From positions 62,001 through 126,000 of the forward strand of contig NZ_AUCY01000012.1 of NCBI RefSeq assembly GCF_000430005.1: a stretch of 64,000 nt of DNA, read 5' to 3'. This DNA comes from Desulfovibrio cuneatus DSM 11391 (lineage in GTDB: Bacteria; Desulfobacterota; Desulfovibrionia; Desulfovibrionales; Desulfovibrionaceae). Below, piece by piece: positions 35,103-42,649 of the stretch. Both the position numbers and the translations under genes were made by a program. Positions within the stretch are counted from its first letter, which is position 1. Each line of letters begins with the position of its first letter. The notes under the pieces were generated by a model, which made no database searches, was not told the DNA's origin, and saw only the letters and a program-made list of their open reading frames with translations.

Positions 35103-36953
35103 TTATTTAACGTAGGCTTGTTCCCTAAATTCTCTTATCTTCATGAGGTTGTTCAGAGGATTTCCATTAAAACTGTTATTCATAATACCTTGCAAAAGGT
35201 CAAAATAAACAAGTTCTGCGTTGCTGAAAGGTTTCCAAAGGGGGGGCTGAGCAAGAAACTCTGCATAGTGATCCTTTATATTTAATTTTGCCATCCCGAT
35301 TTTTCGAGCTAGCAGGTTGAGCGAATTCAGTAGAGTGTACTTACCTACCGGAGTGTGGGATAGGTATTCATCTTTGAGTGCATCTCCAGTAAGGTAGCTA
35401 TACCACAGACATTTAGAAGTAATTCGGTCTATGCTCTTTCGGCTAAATGACGAGGGAGTCTTAAATATTTGAGGAGCAACTTGATTGCATATGGCAACCG
35501 TAGATTCCATTGGGAGTGTGGTAATAAATATACTCAGCGCAGGCATTTTTTCTTCCGTGAATCCTCCATTTGTTCTTAGGGCTTCCTCTAAGAAGAGAAG
35601 TGCATCGTCGCGTTCTCCAAGTGTATTGGACAATTCCCCAAGAAGCGTTAAGTGTTCTATCTCTTTGTTTTCTGGTATAATTTTCTCCCGGTAGGCTTTA
35701 GCAGCAAATGCACGTGTTGCCCTTATGGATTTCTTAAATGCAATAGATGATAGTAAATATTCTTCGTATTTATGAATTGGTTTCTCATATGCTGCGATAA
35801 TTTTTTCTACTTCGGGAAAATCTGCAAGATATGTGCTGCAGTATTTAAAGTCCGATGGCAAAATTAAAGCTTGCTCTTCAAGCATTTTTAACGTCTGTAT
35901 TTGTTCGCTACTCTTCGCTTTGTTATTGATATTGTGTTTTTCGTTAAGAGCCCGAATGTCGTTAATATATTTTTCATCAAGTTGCTTTAGTTTAATACGC
36001 TCAGTTAACAGGATATTGTAAAGATTGATCCTTTGTCCGTTTGGCATGATGGGCAAAATGTCAAACCAGTTTTGTTTCTCGTTTGCCGTTATACTTTCAG
36101 TTCCATGAATCAATAATACAAGTTCCATAGTTAGATTTTTGAGGAGTTGATTTGGCTGTTGCAGGATAAGTTCATATGGCACTTTATAAACTGTCCCCTC
36201 TGTAAATTTTTCCTGTAATTTCTCTTGGATGCATATATTTTGTGTTTCGGTATTTTCTAGTATATCCGTAAAGGTACAGTTGAAAGAAAGTGAGCCAAGT
36301 AACGCTTTAAGAGAATTAATATTATTTAATTCTGTCTGTTCCAAGAGATTAAGAGAAGATATTTTTTTCTTAGTATCTGAAGGTGAGTTTTGAATACTTG
36401 CGGTTTGCTTTGTATTTGAAGTGGTTTGGTTGTTACTGTGTGGAAACAATATTTTGTCAAATAGAACAATATCTATTAAGCGATCAGTGGCTTTAAGGAT
36501 ATTTTCATTACTAAGAAGTTTTAATGTACTATTCTTACCCTCCATTGATTTTGCTTGTAGGTTACCGCGCAAGGCAAGTGGAACCCATAGGGCTTCGGGC
36601 AAGAGGTCCAATGCATCAAGATCATTTGGTAGATGAAGTGATTCAAACTGTTTTTGAGGTAAGTCCTCCCATTTGGTAGGAGAGGGGAGATCTTTACAGT
36701 ATTTTAGGGACAAATTAGTTGGGTACAGGTTGAATTTAGTAATATCTTCGCATGTAGGAAAGCCCAAGATGTTATAAGCTGTAATTTTTTTTTGAATAGA
36801 GTGTCTTGTCCAATAGTCGTGAAATATTCCATACCCTAGTGAAAGAGAGGATACGATGAGCGTTAAAATTGTTAATACCAAGCCAATGTAACTTGCTTTA
36901 TCCGGCAATGTCCAATTTTGGAATTGATTACGGCTAGGAATGATCTTTCCCAT
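35103..36953 (-). CDS. AT-rich membrane-anchored protein of unknown function
   Basis: A 616-residue protein with one N-terminal membrane helix (about residues 20-45, IGLVLTILTLIVSSLSLGYG) and a long, mostly helical, Asn/Lys/Leu-rich soluble region. Residues about 430-460 (LGELSNTLGERDDALLFLEE) look like a TPR unit, with more helical pairs to the end. I do not recognise the family. Base composition is much more AT-rich than neighbours and codon use differs, so recent acquisition is likely. The ATG at 36953 has GGAG upstream. It could belong to a toxin or defence islet with the antitoxin just upstream, but there is no motif evidence. Confidence 0.75.
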   Translation of the reverse strand: MGKIIPSRNQFQNWTLPDKASYIGLVLTILTLIVSSLSLGYGIFHDYWTRHSIQKKITAYNILGFPTCEDITKFNLYPTNLSLKYCKDLPSPTKWEDLPQKQFESLHLPNDLDALDLLPEALWVPLALRGNLQAKSMEGKNSTLKLLSNENILKATDRLIDIVLFDKILFPHSNNQTTSNTKQTASIQNSPSDTKKKISSLNLLEQTELNNINSLKALLGSLSFNCTFTDILENTETQNICIQEKLQEKFTEGTVYKVPYELILQQPNQLLKNLTMELVLLIHGTESITANEKQNWFDILPIMPNGQRINLYNILLTERIKLKQLDEKYINDIRALNEKHNINNKAKSSEQIQTLKMLEEQALILPSDFKYCSTYLADFPEVEKIIAAYEKPIHKYEEYLLSSIAFKKSIRATRAFAAKAYREKIIPENKEIEHLTLLGELSNTLGERDDALLFLEEALRTNGGFTEEKMPALSIFITTLPMESTVAICNQVAPQIFKTPSSFSRKSIDRITSKCLWYSYLTGDALKDEYLSHTPVGKYTLLNSLNLLARKIGMAKLNIKDHYAEFLAQPPLWKPFSNAELVYFDLLQGIMNNSFNGNPLNNLMKIREFREQAYVK

Positions 36954-37099
36954 GATTTTCTCCAATACGTATAAGCTAAATTAATGTAAAAAAATGTTGT
37001 ACTCTATTTTATAGGCTGAAGTTTTTCTGCATGTTCTCTCGATTGATAAATAATGATATATTCAATAATAGATGTCAATGCAAATAAAGGAAATATTAA

Positions 37100-37393
37100 T
37101 TAAATTTGGCACTTGGGTGGCTCTACGTCATTCCCTGCTGCCAGTTCTGCTAGCCATGCTTTGGCCTCATGGTTGGTCACGTGCAGCCCTGTGTGCTGGT
37201 ATTCTTCCCAGGCGGCTATGCCTTCCTGCCGAAAGGCTTCGCGCTTTTCTTCCTGGCTTACGTAATTTTCCAGCGCTTGCAGCATAATGGCATGGGGCGT
37301 GCGTTTGCGTGCTTCGGCCAGTTGTTGAATCCGCTCTCGTAATTCACCGGGTATTTTAATGCTTGTGGCTGTTGGGGGTGTTTGTGGTTGCAT
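37100..37393 (-). CDS. ribbon-helix-helix antitoxin-like protein (orphan)
   Basis: 97 aa. The strand-helix-helix TSIKIPGELRERIQQLAEAR plus KRTPHAIMLQALENYVSQEE is a CopG/Arc-type DNA-binding domain, followed by an acidic helical tail (REGIAAWEEYQ...) like RelB/ParD antitoxins that wrap a toxin. No RelE/ParE toxin frame follows: the next gene downstream is the 616-aa membrane protein, 146 bp away. It is therefore an orphan antitoxin or a regulator of that gene. The ATG at 37393 has GGGAG nearby; an earlier in-frame ATG at 37408 lacks a binding site. Confidence 0.75.
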   Translation of the reverse strand: MQPQTPPTATSIKIPGELRERIQQLAEARKRTPHAIMLQALENYVSQEEKREAFRQEGIAAWEEYQHTGLHVTNHEAKAWLAELAAGNDVEPPKCQI

Positions 37394-37513
37394 CGTGTTT
37401 TCTCCCATTTGTAGTCAAACTAAATACCTTTTGGTTTTACGTCAAGTAACGCCAACAAGCTTGTTGGCAACAAATCTGTTGTAGCATCTACTTGCATCCT
37501 TCTTTTAAACAAC

Positions 37514-37554
37514 AAAAGCCTGCAACTTCCTTGCACAGGAAGCCGCAGGCTTTT
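37514..37554. terminator. bidirectional hairpin terminator
   Basis: AAAAGCCTGC (37514-37523) pairs with GCAGGCTTTT (37545-37554), with CTTCCT/AGGAAG inside. It lies between leuB and the antitoxin-like gene. Confidence 0.75.
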
Positions 37555-37564
37555 CTCATAACTT

Positions 37565-37650
37565 AATACGGGGTTCAGGAGGGAGGGGGTGTGGGGGAGG
37601 GAACATTAAGGGCTTCAATCCCTTGGGGTTCCCTCCCCCATATTTTCTTC
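37565..37650. repeat. family-C GC-rich 3'-end element (2)
   Basis: TGGGGGAGGGAAC (37592-37604) pairs with GTTCCCTCCCCCA (37628-37640), enclosing AGGGCTTCAATCCCT; flank AATACGGGGTTCAGGAGGG. It lies directly 3' of leuB. Confidence 0.7.
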
Positions 37651-37651
37651 C

Positions 37652-38743
37652 CTATTTCAACAGCGCTTCAACTACCAAATCACCCGCTTTGGTGCAGCCA
37701 ATAAGGGTGCCGCCGTCTTTCATGATGTCGCCTGTGCGGTAGCCAGCTTTCAGCACGTTGCGCACGGCAGTTTCTACTGCGGTGGCGGCATCGTTCAGGC
37801 CAAAGCTCATGCGCAGCATAAGGGCAGCGGAAAGGATGGTGGCCAGGGGGTTGGCTTTGTCTTGCCCGGCAATGTCCGGGGCAGAGCCGTGCACGGGCTC
37901 GTACAGGCCAATGCCGCCATCCGCAGCGGTGCCGGAAAGGGAAGCTGAGGGCAGCATGCCCAAAGAGCCAGCCACGGCAGCGGCTTCGTCGGAAAGAATG
38001 TCGCCAAAGATGTTGCCGGTGACGATAACGTCGAACTGGGCGGGGTTAAGGATAAGCTGCATGGCGCAGTTATCCACATACATGTGGGAGAGTTCCACTT
38101 GGGGGAATTCTTTGTGCACTTCTTCCACAATGCTGCGCCACAGGCGGCCTACCACAAGGACGTTGCATTTATCAACGGAGCACAGGCGCTTGCCGCGGGC
38201 CATGGCAGCAGCAAAGCCCACGCGGGCAATGCGGCGTACTTCGTCTTCATAATAAATCATGTTGTTGAAGGCGCAGCGCTTGCCGTCGCGTACTTCTTCG
38301 CCTGCGGGCTGACCGAAGTAGACGTCGCCAGTGAGTTCGCGCACAACAAGAATATCAATGCCGTTTTGCACAAGGTCGGGGCGCAGGCAGGAAAGGGAAG
38401 CCAGTTCCGGGAACACGGTGGCGGGGCGCAGGTTGGCATACAGGTTCAGCTCTTTGCGAATGCCAAGCAGGCCAGCTTCGGGGCGCTTTGCGTTGGGCAG
38501 GTTGTCCCATTTGGGGCCGCCTACGGCACCAAGCAGCACGGCGTCGGCCTTTTTGCAGGCGGCAACGGTGGCTTCTGGCAGGGGGGAACCTGTGGCGTCA
38601 ATGGCGGCGCCGCCCATGAGGGCTTCTTCAAAGGTAAAGGAAACGCCGAACTTGGTTTCCACGGCGCGCAGAACCTTCAGGGTTTGGGCCACTACTTCTG
38701 GGCCAATGCCGTCGCCCGGCAGAACCACGATATGCTTTTTCAT
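37652..38743 (-). CDS. leuB: 3-isopropylmalate dehydrogenase
   Basis: NAD-dependent oxidative decarboxylation of 3-isopropylmalate, third step of leucine synthesis. 363 aa, normal length. Motifs: [12 protein letters not shown] at the start, [12 protein letters not shown], the arginine segment [15 protein letters not shown], the catalytic [12 protein letters not shown], then DNCAMQL and [20 protein letters not shown]. It belongs with leuA-leuC-leuD on the same strand but is separated from leuD by two genes on the opposite strand and by a 140-bp foldback, so it probably has its own promoter here. Confidence 0.97.
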   Translation of the reverse strand: MKKHIVVLPGDGIGPEVVAQTLKVLRAVETKFGVSFTFEEALMGGAAIDATGSPLPEATVAACKKADAVLLGAVGGPKWDNLPNAKRPEAGLLGIRKELNLYANLRPATVFPELASLSCLRPDLVQNGIDILVVRELTGDVYFGQPAGEEVRDGKRCAFNNMIYYEDEVRRIARVGFAAAMARGKRLCSVDKCNVLVVGRLWRSIVEEVHKEFPQVELSHMYVDNCAMQLILNPAQFDVIVTGNIFGDILSDEAAAVAGSLGMLPSASLSGTAADGGIGLYEPVHGSAPDIAGQDKANPLATILSAALMLRMSFGLNDAATAVETAVRNVLKAGYRTGDIMKDGGTLIGCTKAGDLVVEALLK

Positions 38744-39260
38744 GCGAGTCCTCTAGAGTGTGATGGTTGGTGGTGGGGGAGGGTTCGTGCTTCTGCACGG
38801 CATGGGGAAAACTGGACTTTTTGACGCTGGCGTCGTTGCGGAGTGTTTTTCCTTCGGGGCAGACCTTGAGGTCAGCCCCCTTGTAAAAACACCCCGCGCC
38901 TGGCCAGCGTCAAAAATACCATCATTTCCCCCCTGCCATGCAGAGAGTACCACCCCGCATGGCTGCGCTGTGCTTGCCCTGCGGGTTTCAAGGTGGCTAC
39001 GCTCAATTCGCACAGAGCGCTGCCGGAACAGTGTGGCAAATGGGTGCCGGAGTCTTTTGTACTAGGCAGCGGCGGCAATGGCAAGCCGTTATGAGCTGGA
39101 AGTGGGAAAAATGTGGGGATGGAGGAGTTACTTATGCACAGCATGTGGAATGCCGGGATTTTGAGTACAGGAGGCGTCCTATGGATATGAGATTTCTTGC
39201 AGGCCCTAGATGAAGAGAGTTACTGCTTTACAGTAGACCATAAGTTCGTGTAAATTTATT
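38744..39260. other. leuB upstream region with a large foldback
   Basis: No gene is seen. Besides the foldback at 38801-38940, the rest (38941-39260) shows no clear signal. The leuB promoter should lie here. Confidence 0.45.
38801..38940. repeat. 140-bp foldback (long imperfect hairpin) upstream of leuB
   Basis: Nested inverted segments converge on one centre: CATGG/CCATG at the ends, TTTTTGACGCTGGC against GCCAGCGTCAAAAA, GTGTTTTT against AAAAACAC, GGGGC against GCCCC, and GACC-TTGA-GGTC in the middle. It could be a foldback transposon remnant, an attenuator or a structured leader. Confidence 0.7.
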
Positions 39261-39326
39261 GCACATCAAGTACATCTTGATTTTTCCTTGATTGTGCTTA
39301 TTCCTGATAAATGCAATCAACTTGAT
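39261..39326 (+). promoter_or_regulatory. operator-like cluster of CTTGAT/ATCAAG half-sites
   Basis: ATCAAG-N5-CTTGAT (39265-39281), CCTTGATTGTGC (39286-39297, inverted to GCACATCAAG at 39261-39270) and ATCAACTTGAT (39316-39326) lie within 70 bp upstream of the two-gene toxin unit. Such dyads usually bind an autoregulating antitoxin. Confidence 0.55.
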
Positions 39327-39354
39327 TATTCTTTTGAACCGCTAGGATACGATC

Positions 39355-40002
39355 ATGGCACCTATACCAGCAAGCGCATTGAACCCAGTAATAGATAATC
39401 TATGGGAAATTTTTTGCAAAAAGCAAACACTTACTGCTTTTGAGTGCAAGCGGTATGAGCGTGAAGCACAAAAGGCCATTAAGATAGAGCCTGAAATCTC
39501 GCATTTTATTCATATTCTACTGGCTGCTATTACAGGTAACTCAATTGAAGCAATACGGTTGATTGAGCAATCTCGTATTATAGGTATGTCTTCAGTTCTG
39601 TCTGCGAACATTGTGTCTACATGTGTTTTTTTAGGAAAAATGCGTTTAGCGTACGACATTGCCTGTGAAGCTTTTGAGCGTTTTCCTGACTCTAGGGCTA
39701 TTTCTGAGTTGGCTGCAGATCTTGCTGAGGCTTTTGATGATTCTGCAATGCTGGAAACTATTTTCGTGCAGTGGAGTATATTATTTCCTGATTCAGTCCA
39801 TCCTTTGCTCGAGGAGGCTGCGCAGCTCAGGGCAATTGAGAGTTTGCAAGAAGAAATGGAGAAGTATCCTGAAAACTCTGAGGAATACTGCAAGGCTGAA
39901 GAACGTTTTCTTGATGCACTTACCCAAGGAATGAGCGTACTTGAGCCTTCATTTGCTACGCAACGAATTGAAGCCTTGTTGCAGGAGCATGACAATATAT
40001 GA
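39355..40002 (+). CDS. helical partner protein upstream of YhaV (putative antitoxin)
   Basis: 215-aa, strongly helical, acidic protein with TPR-like helix pairs (for example MRLAYDIACEAFERFPDSRA). I recognise no family, and no AbrB/SpoVT fold as in PrlF, the usual YhaV partner (about 110 aa). Position argues for an antitoxin role: it is first in a two-gene unit, its stop overlaps the toxin start as ATGA (39999-40002), and half-site repeats sit in its promoter. The ATG at 39355 has AGGA upstream. It is AT-rich and on the opposite strand to the surrounding leu genes, which suggests acquisition. A chaperone-like or adaptor role is an alternative. Confidence 0.75.
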   Translation: MAPIPASALNPVIDNLWEIFCKKQTLTAFECKRYEREAQKAIKIEPEISHFIHILLAAITGNSIEAIRLIEQSRIIGMSSVLSANIVSTCVFLGKMRLAYDIACEAFERFPDSRAISELAADLAEAFDDSAMLETIFVQWSILFPDSVHPLLEEAAQLRAIESLQEEMEKYPENSEEYCKAEERFLDALTQGMSVLEPSFATQRIEALLQEHDNI

Positions 40003-40472
40003 TTAAGGCAAGTTGCTTTGATGGGGTGCCACGTTATGCAGAGTGGCATCATCCTTTATTCAACGTTATTTATAGTCGATATGTATTATATGCCCTTCGG
40101 ATGAAAGAAGAAAATCCCACTGGTTATAAGGAATTACCCAAAGTTCGTTTTTTTGATGGCATACGAAAAGCCATGAACAATGCGTTGGCTGACCCTACCC
40201 ATAAGAGATACCTTTTGGGTAATACTTTGGGGGAAGCCTATAGACGCTGGCGACGTATTAAGAATGATGGATTGCCTGATAGGTATCGACTCTTTTTTCA
40301 ATTCTCCACAGAGGAGTTGAAAGTTATTTTTTGTTGGTTAAATGACCAGAGTACTATGCGCAAAAAAGGCAGCAAAACAGATGTATACGTTATCTTTAAG
40401 AAATTACTGGAAAATGGAAAAATCCCTTCCCAGTTTAGTGCGTTGCTCAATGATGCAAATCAATGCATGTAA
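39999..40472 (+). CDS. yhaV: YhaV-type toxin (RNase)
   Basis: 157 aa against 154 in E. coli. The second half matches YhaV closely: YRRWRRIKNDGLPDRYRLFF, then KVIFCWLNDQSTMRKKGSKT and DVYVIFKKLLENGKIP (E. coli: WSRVKFGAGRYRLFFRYS, VIILGWMNDENTLRTYGKKT, DAYTVFSKMLKRGHPP). YhaV is a RelE-superfamily ribonuclease that stops translation. The N-terminal half, with WHHPLFNVIYSRYVLYAL, also fits. The start overlaps the preceding gene by 4 bp, so the two are translationally coupled. It lies between leuD and leuB, against their direction. Confidence 0.9.
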   Translation: MIKASCFDGVPRYAEWHHPLFNVIYSRYVLYALRMKEENPTGYKELPKVRFFDGIRKAMNNALADPTHKRYLLGNTLGEAYRRWRRIKNDGLPDRYRLFFQFSTEELKVIFCWLNDQSTMRKKGSKTDVYVIFKKLLENGKIPSQFSALLNDANQCM

Positions 40473-40565
40473 TTTTGGCTAGTATAGTTATGTGTAGGCC
40501 AACTTTTTGAGAGTAAAACCCAAAAAACGTTTCAGATTTTTTTCTTAACACCCTCCCTTCCCTCA

Positions 40566-40650
40566 ATACGGAGTAAAGGAGGGAGGGGTACGGGGAGGGA
40601 ACCAACAGGGCTTCAAACCCTGTTGGTTCCCTCCCCGCATATTCTTCCCC
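40566..40650. repeat. family-C GC-rich 3'-end element (3)
   Basis: CGGGGAGGGAACCAACAGGG (40591-40610) is perfectly inverted at 40618-40637 around the loop CTTCAAA; flank AATACGGAGTAAAGGAGGGA. It lies between the convergent yhaV and leuD genes and can end both. Confidence 0.75.
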
Positions 40651-40661
40651 TATTATTGCAA

Positions 40662-41159
40662 CTAGGCGTTCAGTTGCTTTTTCACATACTCAGCAAGGCC
40701 ACCAGCGTTAAGGATGGCTGCCATGGCTTCCGGCAGGGGCGGGAAGGTAATGACCTTGCCGGATGTTTTGTTAGCAATGGTACCTGCTGTCATATCAATT
40801 TCCAGCTCGTCGCCGGGCTTGATGTTTTCTACTTCGTCGCCAATTTCCAGGGGAATAAGCCCCATGTTAAAGGCGTTGCGGTAGAAGATGCGGGCATAGC
40901 TGTGGGCAATAACCACAGGAATGCCAGCGCCCACAATGGCAACCGGGGCGTGCTCGCGTGAGGAACCGCACCCGAAGTTGCGGCCTGCCACCAAAAAGGT
41001 GGCGTTTGGCTTTACTTGCTTGATCCATTCCGGGTCAAGGCCTTCCATGCAGTGGCTGCCAAGTTCCACCGGGTCGGTGGTGACCAGGAAGCGGGCAGGA
41101 ATGATGGCGTCTGTATCAATATGGTCCCCAACGCAAAGGGTTTTCCCGTTATATTTCAT
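40662..41159 (-). CDS. leuD: 3-isopropylmalate dehydratase small subunit
   Basis: 165 aa, the short bacterial and archaeal LeuD type. Family motifs: [20 protein letters not shown], then [18 protein letters not shown], which closes over the LeuC Fe-S active site, and [20 protein letters not shown]. With LeuC it isomerises 2-isopropylmalate to 3-isopropylmalate. The ATG at 41159 has AGGAG upstream; nine in-frame codons further upstream lack one. It is separated from leuC by 204 bp of hairpin-rich DNA. Confidence 0.96.
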   Translation of the reverse strand: MKYNGKTLCVGDHIDTDAIIPARFLVTTDPVELGSHCMEGLDPEWIKQVKPNATFLVAGRNFGCGSSREHAPVAIVGAGIPVVIAHSYARIFYRNAFNMGLIPLEIGDEVENIKPGDELEIDMTAGTIANKTSGKVITFPPLPEAMAAILNAGGLAEYVKKQLNA

Positions 41160-41363
41160 GGTTGCTTGCTCCTTATATAAGACCATTGCAAAACTACGTT
41201 TTGCGTGCTTTTTCCATCATGTTTCGCTCTGCTTTCGCAGGTTGAAACATGGCCGAAGTCACAAAAAGTACTCATTTTACAGGGAAAGTAAATTTCCCTT
41301 ATTCGTACTTTTTGGGGCATCTTCCCTGCGGGAAGTCGCCTAAAGACTATGTTGCAATAGTCT
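41160..41363. other. hairpin-rich leuC-leuD spacer
   Basis: No gene. Near the ends AAGACCATTGCAAAACTA faces inverted AAGACTATTGCAACATAG. Inside are GCAAAAC/GTTTTGC, CATGTTTC/GAAACATG, AAAAAGTAC/GTACTTTTT and CTTCCC/GGGAAG hairpins. The first right-hand hairpin follows the leuC stop codon directly. Confidence 0.6.
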
Positions 41364-42635
41364 TTATAGGGCGGCAGGGTGGCTAATGGTGCCAGCCACA
41401 GCGGTGGCGGCTGCTATTGCCGGGTTAGCCAGGTACACTTCCGCATCCAGGCTGCCCATACGGCCCCTGAAGTTACGGTTGGTGGTGGCAAGGGCGCGTT
41501 CGCCCCCGGCAAGAATGCCAAGGTGCCCGCCAAGGCATGGCCCGCAGGAGGCAGGCCCCATAATGCAGCCAGCGTCCAGCATAATTTCCACAAGCCCTTC
41601 CTTCAGGGCTTGCTTCCAAATGCGGGGGGTGGCAGGCAGCACAATGCAGCGCACGTTGTTGTTTACCTGGCGGCCCTTGAGCACGGCAGCGGCAACGCGC
41701 AAATCTTCAATGCGGCCGTTGGTGCATGAGCCAATAATCACCTGGTTTACGGTAATGCCTTTGACCTGGGAAACGGGCTTGACGTTTTCCGGCAGGTGCG
41801 GGCAGGCCACCAGGGGTTCCATGTTGGTCACATCCAGGGTCAGGGTGCGTTCGTAGGTGGCACCGGGGTCGGCTGCCAGGGCCACGTCGCCTTTGCGGCC
41901 TGCGGCCTGGGCATAAGCCAGGGTTTTTGCGTCCACAGCGAACAGGCCGGCTTTGCCGCCCGCTTCAATGGCCATGTTGGCAATGGTCAGGCGGCCTTCA
42001 ACGGAAAGGGCCTCAATGGCTTCGCCGTCAAATTCCAGCGCCTTGTAGCGTGCGCCGTCTACACCAAGCTGCCCAATGGTCCACAGAATAATGTCTTTGC
42101 CACCCACGTATTCCGGCAGTTTGCCTGTAACGGTCACGCGAATGGTTTCTGGCACTTTGAACCAGCTTTGGCCAAGGGCCATGCCAGCGGCTACGTCGGT
42201 GGAACCCATGCCCGTGGCAAAAGCACCAATGCCGCCGTAAGTGCAGGTGTGGCTGTCTGCCCCAATTACGAGGTCGCCGGGGCCCACAAGGCCCAGTTCC
42301 GGCAACAGGGCGTGTTCCACCCCGGCGTTGCCGCCCTCATAATAGTGAACAATGTTCTGTTCTTTGGCAAATTCGCGCACGCCTTTTACCTGTTCGGCGC
42401 TGGCAATGTCTTTTTGCGGGGTAAAGTGGTCCATAACCAGGGCAATTTTCGTGTTGTCAAACACTTTTTTGGCACCCATGGTACGGAGCGATTTAATGGA
42501 AAGCGGTGCGGTAATATCGTTGGCAAGCACCATGTCTACCCGGCAGTTTACAATGGCCCCTGGTTGCAGGGCTTCATCGGTAACGGGCGTGGTAGTGTGC
42601 GCCTTGAGTATTTTTTGAGCAAGGGTCAGCGCCAT
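41364..42635 (-). CDS. leuC: 3-isopropylmalate dehydratase large subunit
   Basis: 423 aa, the shorter archaeal-type LeuC found in many anaerobes. The [4Fe-4S] cysteines are in the aconitase positions: GSCTNGRIEDL (Cys near 305) and GPASCGPCLGGH (Cys pair near 365). The substrate region GADSHTCTYGGIGAFATGMG is also conserved. It forms the hydro-lyase with LeuD. It starts 14 bp after the leuA stop, so leuA and leuC are cotranscribed. Confidence 0.97.
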   Translation of the reverse strand: MALTLAQKILKAHTTTPVTDEALQPGAIVNCRVDMVLANDITAPLSIKSLRTMGAKKVFDNTKIALVMDHFTPQKDIASAEQVKGVREFAKEQNIVHYYEGGNAGVEHALLPELGLVGPGDLVIGADSHTCTYGGIGAFATGMGSTDVAAGMALGQSWFKVPETIRVTVTGKLPEYVGGKDIILWTIGQLGVDGARYKALEFDGEAIEALSVEGRLTIANMAIEAGGKAGLFAVDAKTLAYAQAAGRKGDVALAADPGATYERTLTLDVTNMEPLVACPHLPENVKPVSQVKGITVNQVIIGSCTNGRIEDLRVAAAVLKGRQVNNNVRCIVLPATPRIWKQALKEGLVEIMLDAGCIMGPASCGPCLGGHLGILAGGERALATTNRNFRGRMGSLDAEVYLANPAIAAATAVAGTISHPAAL

Positions 42636-42649
42636 GAGGTGGCTTCCTC

